Positions 39,089 through 48,239 of a stretch of 64,000 nt of DNA are shown here, piece by piece. Within the stretch, counting starts at the first letter, position 1, and each line of letters opens with the position of its first letter. The stretch lies in the NCBI GenBank assembly GCA_018296165.2, contig JACKQL020000001.1, positions 2,418,001 through 2,482,000 on the forward strand, read 5' to 3'. The notes beneath the pieces were generated by a model. The model ran no database searches, was not told where the DNA came from, and saw only the letters and a list, made by a program, of their open reading frames with translations. The DNA is from Termitomyces sp. T153 (Eukaryota > Basidiomycota > Agaricomycetes > Agaricales > Lyophyllaceae). The position numbers and the translations under genes are program-made.

Positions 39089-39287
39089 TATTATAAAAAA
39101 AATCATATTAACTATAGACCCGACTTGGAAGAATCAGTCTTAGTCTATCTAAGGCTACTACGTACGCGGTGGGTTCAGCTAATTTTGAATCGACAAAACA
39201 CAATGAGCTTTTGAATCTGTCGATTTCAATCGACGGTTTCTCCAACTCTGAATACCCTATTGTACACCGCTCATGCAAGCTACGGCA

Positions 39288-40778
39288 TCAGATATCTTTG
39301 AAAGCGGAACCTCCAGCTCGAGCGTCGAACTCCACTACAGCATCAAGACCTACAGCATGACCAGCTCAGACATTGTCCATATAAATTAGACTATATGTTC
39401 TCACCCATGATCTTGAAGAATGCCTTCGGATCCATGCCTTGTGCAGATGTGAAATCTGTCCCAGTCTTCTTCAGAGATTGCATCGCGGCGCGAGCTGCGT
39501 GAACCATTGCAACACAAGAGACCAGCGAGAAAACTATAACCAGGTATTAATGAGAAGACTAGTGTTAGGGCAGTTGACTGACTGATGATCTTGGCACCCA
39601 TAGCTTCAGCTTCACTACTAGTAAACGAAGGAGTGAGACCGCCGGAAATGACATTGACGAGAACCTAAAAGTCAGCAGGAGAAATGCACAACGCTGCAAG
39701 ACAGACATTGTGACTCACGGGCTTGGGTGCCAATGCAGCGACAGTAGATTCAAGAAGCTCTTTTGTACGAACGCCTTCAATGAAGCATACATCGGCGCCA
39801 GCTCTAGCAGCTAGCTGGAGACGAATGATGGCTTCTTCCATCCCCAGGACCTGGGCTGAGTCTGTCCTCGCAATAATTACCTAGAAGTGAAAAACTTGTC
39901 AGACAAAATAATTCATGATAGTGACAATGCTTTATTCGCTTACGAAGTCCGAATCTCCCGGTATTGCATCGCGTGCGAGAACGGCTGCTCGTACACGAGT
40001 GATAAATTCATCTCGAGAGACAACCTGTTTTCCAAGTAGGTGGCCGCACCGCTTAGTTTGTACTTGATCCTCAATGTGAAGAGCGGCTACACCAGCCTTG
40101 GCATATTGTGTTACAGTACGAGAAACCATAGTCGGGCCGCCGAATCTGCAAGGAGATGCTGTAAATAATCTCATTCCGTATCGGATGGAATACAGACCCA
40201 GTATCGGCGTCGGCAATAACGGGCATAGTGGGATCAATGCTACACACCATTGATGCTGCCTGACGATATTGTCAGACATTTTCCACATTCTGCTGAGGAA
40301 TGAAACCCACCCCGACGAAGTCGTTCAAAGTTGCAATAGCAAGGTCAGGTTGTCCCAATCGTGAAGCAGTCGTGGCGGCGCCGCTGAAGCGCACTGAATC
40401 AGAGACAATAATGTCCTCCTCTCAATAGTAACAAACCTTTGATACAAGCAATCGAATCCTGCGTCTATCGCACATCGGGCACTGATCCCATCGCAGATAC
40501 CGGGAGCGACCTAAGGTCAATAAGTATTGGAAAGCGTGAAATTGAGCGAAAGTAAACATATGTACGACTATCCCAGGACGAGCAAGCATTTGGCGAAGAC
40601 GAGTAGCCGAATTTGAAGATAGCGGCCCGTTGGAATAATTTGCAGGATCTAGGCGAGCATTGTAGTAGGTCTCATCGTCTGAGGTAGTACCTAGACAATT
40701 GGGAATGGTCGTGTTCTCAGTCTGAGGTTGCACGGGGGCAGGTTTGGTGGATGAAAAGTAATCAAGAGCAGGAGACAT
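39288..40778 (-). CDS. Isocitrate lyase / PEP-mutase superfamily lyase (methylisocitrate-lyase or oxaloacetate-hydrolase type)
   Basis: A Mg-dependent TIM-barrel enzyme cleaving or rearranging C-C or P-C bonds of 2-oxo or 2-hydroxy acids. The polar N-terminal segment starts MSPALDYFSSTKP (ATG 40776-40778). The barrel begins RQMLARPGIVV and CDGISARCAIDAGFDC. Metal and substrate motifs are VIADADTGFGGPTMV (about 40130-40225) and LHIEDQVQTKRCGHLLGK (about 40030-40085). KRCGH supplies the catalytic cysteine of the family. Later come VIIARTDS and ARAGADVCFIEGV. The end is GGSAFKDI, stop 39288-39290. Several introns of about 50 nt are used. Sub-family members include oxaloacetate acetylhydrolase (oxalate production), 2,3-dimethylmalate lyase and PEP mutase; sequence by eye does not decide among them. 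Confidence 0.85.
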
Positions 40779-42868
40779 AGAAGTGTTCCACGTGTTTGCG
40801 TGATAGAGTTGGGAGGAGAAATCAAGGTCTTGGAGGTATGGTCCATTAAAACAGCTTTGATATCGGGTCCATTTATGAATTTTCTGGGCATACAGCTTGG
40901 TTGCGTACTATGTGTACTTTTCATGACGACAACTTACCTCTAGCCCTTCTTCTGTGTCAAAGACGCCAAGAGAATTCTGTACCGAAGTGTACACCTAATT
41001 CGGAGTTGCATCCCATGGGAAAACGAGCCCTCCCCCGGACATAGATAAGTACGACCGTGAAGAGTCTAGTGTAGAATCTAGACAGCGGCATCGAGAATGG
41101 TGTGTTGATTTTAAGTTACTCAGTCGGTGAGAGGCACCAGGGGCGTAACTGAAGTTCAAATTCATTAGGCTGTCATCCGTATGCAGGACTTCAAGCGTCC
41201 TGATTCTAGATGACCCGACGTGATTGAGAGCTCTCCGAACAACTACTTGGATGAGCTCGCTGTTCAAGTTGTTGTCGCGTTATTTTTCTTTGTACTGGAC
41301 TATTTGGCACCAAGGCCGGTCCAGGCTGACTATATATATCTTGGCAGCCTTTCCTCCTCTCCATGAACATTTTTCCACATATAAACAGCTATCTTTATCT
41401 CCTCAGCTCCTTTTCCTAACACGCTGGAATTTTACTGAGGGTAGACGCCACTTGAAGAATTTGGATCCCCAGATGCTCCCTGGACTCCAGAGTTCCCTTT
41501 ATCTATTCTGTCGTTCATCTCGGAGGAGGTAGAGGGGACATCCGAAATGTACGTTGTAGACATTTTTGCGTCGTGTGCTTTGTTCGGGCCATTTTCGCGA
41601 TTTCCATCGTGACCCCGATGGATGTGCTCGGCGCTCCGTGACTTACTTCGCCCAACTTCCTTTCTTCTTGCCAAGACCGTATAGCCTCTCTAACATCATA
41701 CAAATTACTTCCTGAGACCACTGAGGTACTCGTATGGAGTTGAAAAGGTCGTTACTCCCCGTACATCACTTATATATATCAGTCTAAACCGTCCATGCTA
41801 TGGAAAAGTATCCCGCGTTTCTACTAATAAATATGTTCTATCGTTCCCAAGTATCTGCCGTACTGGCGCTGGCTCTGTTGATCTCTACTTTCACTGTTGC
41901 TCAATGTGACAATCACGGCAGCTGCTGGGCTATTGTTCGTTGTAATCGCGGGTTCCAAGGGTAAGGAGCGATTTCGGAGGCCTCTGCGCGGCAAGCACAT
42001 ATCAAATCCGCCAAAATAAAATAAAATCATATCAGTTGGGATCAACGGCCGTTCTCGGCTCGGTGCCAGTGTCTGGCGGATGCTGAGCTGAGAGCAGTAG
42101 GGCCCGAGGTCTCAGTAACATTCATCATGTAACGGTTTTGCATCCGCTCGTTCGTGCAACGGTCTTGCACTGACACGTCCACCATCCGTTGCTCAGGTGA
42201 GCATTCAGCAGTTTTCAGAGCCAACCTACAGCTTCATTGCCTTCGCAGGGTAGCAATTGCTATTTCAGCTTTGCAGTCAGACATCATTCAGTTAGTATCG
42301 CTACCCTACGAAGGCAAGTTGGCACAGCTCAGCCGATAAGTTTTCACTTATTGTCGACCGCAGTTTCACACCTCGAACTTGCCTTCTGAAAAAGATTATC
42401 GTCTGGCAAGGTTCGCTCCCAGTAAGCCGAACGCGGTCCGTTCGCGAATGAACAGTTTACTTACCTTCGCAATGTTCGCTCCTTAGAATTTTAGTCGTCT
42501 ACCCGTACAGTTTTCGAACACCCTCCCACCTCTCCCTTATTATTTGTTACCTTACATACATTTCATTTCTTTCCCCACTCCTTGAGTTGAGTTGCAGAGG
42601 CCACGCTAGCATTGATTCTCTTGTTTATTCTTTTCTGACATGCCTAGATAAAGTCTATGATGTTACGGATTTTTTAGATGGTCAGTCAGGAGTGCTTCTT
42701 GCACTCCCTTTGTTGACGTTCGGGTGTTGAAACCATCCTGAGGAAGCAGAACTAAGTTATGTTGTGGAAAAGACCCAACGTTGGTTTACTACACCCATGC
42801 CCAGCTGTAGCAAAGCAATTTGTCCATCTATCAGTATCATTACTAATCTTTATGTAGTATGTGTCTAC
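40779..42868. other. Gene-poor boundary of the mobile-element island
   Basis: Two kilobases without a convincing gene. The first part is the promoter side of the lyase gene. A hydrophilic minus-strand frame near 41430-41720 (SWQEERKLGE, ISDVPSTSSE) might be a small gene but lacks clear exon structure. From about 42100 onward short palindromes and repeated words appear, and the transposon island begins. Confidence 0.5.
42237..42317. repeat. Short inverted repeat, 21-nt arms
   Basis: The left arm at 42237-42257 (TTGCCTTCGCAGGGTAGCAA plus T) is complementary to 42297-42317 with two mismatches around a 39-nt spacer. It could be a small MITE or a hairpin from a degraded element end. Confidence 0.7.
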
Positions 42869-42906
42869 GAGCTACGCCCCGTGCCTTCGGCACGGGCCTG
42901 TAGCTC
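42869..42906. repeat. GC-rich hairpin with TTCG tetraloop
   Basis: The arms GAGCTAC-GCCCCGTGCC and its near-complement GGCACGGGCCTGTAGCTC enclose the loop TTCG (42886-42889). Only a bulge and a mismatch interrupt the stem. It is unusually GC-rich for its surroundings and sits directly before the 59-bp tandem array. Helitron 3' ends carry such hairpins, but I see no CTRR end at the expected distance. Confidence 0.75.
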
Positions 42907-42908
42907 TT

Positions 42909-43192
42909 GCTTCATCCCAGACCCAACCTCACTTCGTTCAGTTAGGTCCTCGATATTCTACTCAATGCTTCATCCCAGACCCAACCTCACTTTGTTCGGT
43001 TAGGTCTTTGTATTTCTAACTCAATGCTTTATCCCAGACCCAACCTCACTTTGTTCGGTTAGGTCTTTGTATTTCTGACTCAGTGCTTCATCCCAGACCC
43101 AACCTCACTTCGTTCAGTTAGGTCCTTGTATTTCTAACTCAATGCTAAGTCCCAGACCCAACCTCACTTCGTTCAGTTAGGTCCTTGTATTT
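42909..43192. repeat. Tandem array of a 58-59 bp unit (five copies)
   Basis: Copies start at about 42909, 42967, 43026, 43085 and 43144. Each contains CCCAGACCCAACCTCACTT followed by CGTTCAGTTAGGTC or a close variant and a T-rich tail. The fifth copy is interrupted by the 900-bp foldback element, and the array resumes at 44093-44155 with a sixth copy. Units differ by only a few bases. No coding function is seen. Confidence 0.9.
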
Positions 43193-44092
43193 CACTTTAG
43201 GAAATGTAGCATGTTTCCTGAGAAAAAGGTGTTAGAAATATGTTTTTCAATTTCTGACACCTTTTTCTGAAGAAACATACTATATTTTGTGTCAGAAAAT
43301 TTCAGTAAATATATCAAATATTCTCCTAATGTTTCTTTTGTAGAATGATATATTTTTCCATGTTTTATCTGGAGAAAAAATAATCAAAATATTTCAAATG
43401 TTCTTGATGAGTTTCTTAAGAAACACATGATATGTTTTAGCATGTGAATCTCGAAAAACCTTTGTCCTGTTCTTAGTGTTATATCTTGAGAAACACTCTG
43501 TATTCTTCTCAAGAAACATGTGTTGGCATAACTTATGATACTTCTTGAGAAACACACAATAAAAAAATGTTATAATATTCTACAGAAACAATCTATAGAA
43601 ACACATGTTGCGTTGCTCAGCACTATGTATTAAGTGTCTTGATAAGTGAATCAATGGTTGTGTGCTGAGCAACGCAACATGTGTTTCTATAAATTGTTTC
43701 TGTAGAATATTATAACATCTTTTTATTGTGTGTTTCTCAAGAAATATCGTAAGTTATGCGGATACATGTTTCTTCAGAAGAATACAAAGTGTTTCTTGGG
43801 ATACAACACTAAGAACAGGACAAAGGTTTTTTGAGAAACACATGCTGAAACATATCACATGTTTCTCAAGAAAATCATCAAGAACATTCTAAATATTTTG
43901 ATTATTTTTTCTTCAGATAAAACATGGAAAAATTTATCATTCTACAAAAGAAACATTAAGAGAATATTTGATATATTTACTGAAATTTTCTGACACAAAA
44001 TTTAACATGTTTCTTCAGAAAAAGGTGTCAGAAATTGAATAACATATTTCTGACACCTTTTCCTCAGGAAACACGCTACATTTCCTGAAGTG
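43193..44092. mobile_element. 900-bp foldback element with 431-nt inverted arms and CACTT termini
   Basis: The arms 43193-43623 and 43662-44092 are equal in length and nearly complementary throughout, around a 38-nt loop. The outer ends read CACTTTAGGAAATGTAGCAT and, on the opposite strand, CACTTCAGGAAATGTAGCGT. TTT occurs on both sides (43190-43192 and 44093-44095) where an uninterrupted array unit has it once, so a 3-bp target duplication is likely. CACT ends plus a 3-bp duplication are features of CACTA/EnSpm elements, making this a candidate non-autonomous member. No protein is encoded. Each arm also holds smaller palindromes around AGAAACA/TGTTTCT words. Transcription would give a very long double-stranded RNA. 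Confidence 0.85.
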
Positions 44093-44155
44093 TTTCTAAC
44101 TCAGTGCTTCATCCCAGACCCAACCTCACTTCGTTCAGTTAGGTCTTTGTATTTT
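44093..44155. repeat. Sixth copy of the 59-bp unit, beyond the foldback element
   Basis: The sequence after the foldback element resumes in the T-rich tail (TTTCTAACTCAGTGCTTC) and then gives one more CCCAGACCCAACCTCACTT unit. This shows that the foldback element inserted into the array. Confidence 0.85.
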
Positions 44156-44333
44156 GTTGACCAAGTGTTGCTTTTCTCTTACCATTCAATACACTGAGAT
44201 TTCATCTATAAACCAATCATGTGTATTTATATTACATTATTAACAAAATACTACAATGTCCACTGGTATATATTAGAGATGCTGAAAATTATAAAAGTTA
44301 GTACTAACCAACCAATTATTTAAACTGTCACAC

Positions 44334-47300
44334 TTACATTTGTAAACCATTAAGAATATCTATACTACATGGTCTAGCTATAGACATTAGGTGCTGAAGT
44401 TCATAGAAGTTAGCAATTTCTTGCTTGAATCCAACAAAACTCACACTTACATTTGTAAACCATTCAAGATTTCCTGATAGACAATATTTGCAGTCTTTCT
44501 TGATGTGTTTTCTGGATCCAAGATGACTTTGATATGATCTCCTGATGTGCACCGTGAGAGTGCAACATAAAGTTGGCCATGCGAAAAAACTGCTGATTGA
44601 AGGTCCAATCCAACATGCTTGACTGATTGACCCTGAGACTTGTTGATAGTCATGGCAAAGGCCAATCAAACTGGGAATTGTCTCCTGCACAATGGAATTG
44701 GCAAATCTTCTTCAGACACATCCATGTTGATTCTTGGAATCAAAACAATTGATCCTGCAAACTTGGCATCTCCACTGATGATTCTACATCTGAGAACTCT
44801 GGTGCTGATGTGAGTGACAATCATTCTTGTCCCATTGCAAAGTCCTTTGGTTGTATCCAGATTCCTGAGCAGCATGACAGGAACACCAATCTTTGAAGCC
44901 AATTTAGCCAAAGGCAAACTGCTGGCTCTGAGAGAGTTGAGGTATTCCATTGGATACAATGCAAGGCCATTAGGATTCCCATCATCAGATATAACAGAGT
45001 CTGCACTCTGCAAGATTTTCCCTTCTCCTGGACATCTCTGCAGAACTTCAGAGTTGATATCCTCTACATCAGAGTTCTTGCCAGAAAGGATGGTATGGTC
45101 CAGATAATACTGATCATCTTGATGGTGATCAATATGAGGATAAGTGGAAGAGATCAATCCAGTGACAGAATTGTCATCACAGATCATGGTTTCTGGAAGT
45201 TGTACTGTTTCTCCAGGCCCAAGGTTTTTTCCAGCACCAACATCCAATAACCAAGCTGCATGAGCAATGTTATTAGGAGTCTGATCCAATCTCATGTTTT
45301 GAACCAAGTAGTGGACTTGAATCTGATCCCAAAGTCTTCCCCTTTTGAGTGAAGCAGCAATCATCTGCTGCCTGAGTCCTCATTGGATAACTGGGAGAGT
45401 TTGCCTAAAATCTCCTCCAAACACCACAGTCACTCCATCAAAAGGAACATCCTTCTCCAGGATGTCTCTGAACCCTCGATCCACAGAGTCAATGGCATTT
45501 TTGTGTTGCATTGGGACTTCATCCCAGATGACAACTTTGGTCTGGAGTAAGAGTTGAGACAACTGAGTTCCTCTTTTGATATTGGCAATGGATGTATCCA
45601 GAGCAGGAATGGGGATTTTGAACCTTTAATGTGCAGTTCTACCACCCTCCAGCAATAAGGCAGCAATCCCAGATGATGCTACACATAATGCCACATCTCC
45701 ATTGGACCAAACAGCAGAAGCCAAAGTGTTGCAGACAAATGTTTTGTCACATCCACCTGCACTGTGAATGAATATCATCTTGCCCAAGTTATTGTCCACA
45801 GAGTCCATAACTTCATTGAAGGCCCCCAGTTGTTCACCATTAAACCTGGCCTTGTTTTCATCCACCCTTCTCTTCAATTCTTCAACATCATAATCTGTTT
45901 CTTCTTGCAAAAGCCTATTTCCTGAAATCATTTAATCAGTATCAATGTCAACTCTTTATACAATGTCCAACTTGCCTGGAATCACATTCCAAACTTGTTG
46001 GGGTTCTGGCATCTTGGGAAAGTCTTGAAGAGTCTTGCCAAAATTCTTCAGATTGTCATTGATCAGATGAAGGCCATAGTCATAGACATCTTCATCAGTA
46101 AAGACTCTGTCCCTGTACTGCCTGATATTCTCCAATCTGTGTTAAAGATCATCACAAATGGAGTGCTTGAATTCATCCCATAGAGCCTCTGGAGTGGTAG
46201 GAGCACAGTGGAATAGGATAGTGCAAAAGAGCTGTCTGAGAGCTGATCCTGATTGGATTGGAGCAGCTTCAGCAAGACATTGCCTCCATTCTGCATCATC
46301 TTCTAGAAGACCAAGAGCCTTGCATGCCTCCTTGTAAGTAGGATAAGTGTGGCCATTGACTGTCCTGAGATCAGCCCATGATGTTGCATTGGTCACAACT
46401 GTCAGGAGCATCCTAAGGTAGAACCTTTCTCCCTGTTGGGGTGAAGCAAAGTACATCCTCCCAATAGCTGTTCCTCTCTGCCTCTCCTTCCAGGTCCTTT
46501 TGGAAGCTTCATAGACAAACTTAGTTGGAAAGCTCTGATAAGTGGTGTTGTTATTAGGGAATCTGGCATTGGCTTCAAACCAAGCAGTGAGTGCAGTCTT
46601 GTTTGCATTAGGCCTAGCAGCTACCATCTCCAAAGGCTCATTATCCTGAAAGTAGACTTCATGTTGGCCCTCCAAATGCACAGGTAATCAATATACAGGG
46701 GGATGTTCTCCATGCATGTTGAATTCAAAGATGTGCCAGCAAGCCTCAGGTGCAGAGATGTATCTGGCATCCAAGTGTTCCTTGATTTCATCCCTCTGGT
46801 CCATCTGCTCTCCAGCAATTTCCAAAGTTGTCCTATCATGGCCTTTGTAGATGTACTTGTGAATGTACTTGATGGCTTCCACTGAAGCACAGACCTCCAC
46901 ATTGATGTGACATTTGTACTTGGCTGAGAGATAAGGGTTGTATGGAACAACATCTCAATTGTCATAACGATGACAATTCTTTTCGAAGAAGCGGCCATTG
47001 TCAGGCCTGGCATATTGAGGATAGCCATTATCTCCATACTGAGTAGCCTCTTGGAATTCCTTTGGGTATTTCTTGGAACATTTGCCATCTACCATGCACT
47101 TAGCATTGGGTTTGGCAGCTCCACATGGACCATGGACTATGTTAGCAGTAACAACCTGACAACAAAGATAAGTAACTGAATTCAGAATTCAAACAAAGCC
47201 AATACCTGATACAATTGAGGCTGAGTGACTGGATCTGGAATCTGAGCAGAGACAATGGAATCCACATCAGGTGCATCCTTGACCCTGTGATGGCAATGGA

Positions 47301-47607
47301 AAAAGATCAAGATGTGCATATGTGGAAGTCCTCTCTTTTGGAATTCAATGGTATGAACATAAGCCACACAGCTGCCAAAGAGACCTTCCTTGATCTCTTT
47401 TACTACAGCATTTTTCTTGAGTTCAAAAACTCTGGCAACAATATCAGGTTGATCAGCAGCTGTTTGCTTCTTCCCATTGACTGCAGGTTCCTTCAAGAGA
47501 GCTTCTTCAATTTCTGACCACTTTGGATTGGCAGTCATAGTTAAGAAGAGATCAGGTTTTCCAAAATTCCTGCAGATAGCCATAGAGTCCTGGAATAATT
47601 GCTGCAT
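44334..47607 (-). mobile_element. Decayed Helitron, truncated at its 5' end
   Basis: A rolling-circle transposon fragment reading leftward. It carries part of the Rep (HUH) domain and a Pif1-type helicase, described in the next entry. The 5' part of Rep is missing because the sequence passes abruptly into copia coding sequence at about 47608. No clear TC 5' end or CTRR 3' end was found; the 3' boundary may lie left of 44334, possibly as far as the hairpin at 42869. Confidence 0.85.
44334..47607 (-). pseudogene. Helitron Rep/helicase pseudogene
   Basis: The Rep part contains FGKPDLFLTMTANPKWSEIE and the two-His motif GLPHMHILIFF (about 47310-47340). It is followed by VVTANIVHGPCGAAKPNAKC after a probable intron at about 47165-47212. 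The helicase part shows a damaged Walker A, SAGGCDKTF, where the family has GGxGKT (about 45740-45770). Further motifs are VVIWDEVPMQHK (Walker B), VFGGDFRQTLPVIQ and the terminal [13 protein letters not shown] with LYVALSRC. Stops at about 46955, 46688, 45380 and 44667 are TGA where the family has Arg; the one at 45626 is TAA. It cannot produce a full protein. The damaged Walker A makes the helicase inactive even without the stops. Confidence 0.88.
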
Positions 47608-47923
47608 CTTTTAATGGCTGTGCCATGGAATGCCACAATAGATAGAAGGACACAAAGTGTGGCAGCACATGCAGTGGGAACAAATGTTTCAGAGTAGTCA
47701 ACTACAAATTGTTGTGTGAACTCTTCTGCAACTAGTCTGGCCTTGTATAATCTGGCCATCAGTGCCACACTTATGGCACAAGACATACCTGCAAGGTATT
47801 ATGTTTGCATCTGCTGGTGCCTTGATTATGTTCCATGTGCCTAGCTTCTCAATCTGACTGAGTTCAGCATCAATGGTGGATGACCAATCAGCCTTTTCAT
47901 CACTGTTTGACACTTCCTTTATT
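47608..47923 (-). pseudogene. Ty1/copia reverse transcriptase fragment (N-terminal part)
   Basis: This is the downstream half of the copia element split by the LINE. It reads AELSQIEKLGTWNIIKAP and then, after a one-base frame change near 47775, YKARLVAEEFTQQFVVDYSE and FVPTACAATLCVLLSIVAFHG. These are the standard opening blocks of the copia-type RVT_2 domain. The sequence then stops matching copia at about 47608, before the catalytic motifs, where Helitron Rep begins. RNase H and the 3' LTR are absent. Confidence 0.85.
47912..47923. repeat. Left target-site duplication of the LINE
   Basis: ACTTCCTTTATT occurs here and again at 52855-52866, on the two sides of the LINE. It adjoins the A-rich tail of the minus-strand element. 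Confidence 0.9.
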
Positions 47924-48239
47924 TTTATTTTTATTTTTTTTTCATTCCAGTTTTATGTGCACGGAGTGCCTTGTGCTCATTTTGCATGGTACTACTGACA
48001 GGTTACCTACTGCTATGAGAGCGACGAAGTTCCATGCCCCCCCGCGTACGTGGAAAATGAGCAGGCCGGCACGTCCCAGCGCCGTTCTACAACGTCCTCC
48101 CCTGGTAAGCCCTGAGTTGATGTGTTGGGACTGCTCGGTCGGCGGAGTAGTGCGGTACAAAAGCCTGTGGCGCAGGCAGGTCAAGATGAGCAGAGGGGCC
48201 ATGGTCTTGACCAGAGCTAGAAGGGATCAGTGTGTCTGG

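Noticed and set aside
41432..41721. Hydrophilic minus-strand frame that could be a small gene
   Set aside because: A donor-like GTAAGT is present, but I could not assemble a coherent exon set or recognise a product.
42909..43192. Tandem array considered as a CRISPR-like array
   Set aside because: The repeat and spacer parts are both conserved between units, so it is a simple tandem repeat, and the genome is eukaryotic.
44334..47607. Helitron helicase considered as a cellular PIF1 gene
   Set aside because: It is fused to a HUH Rep domain, has multiple stops and a broken Walker A, and lies in a transposon cluster.
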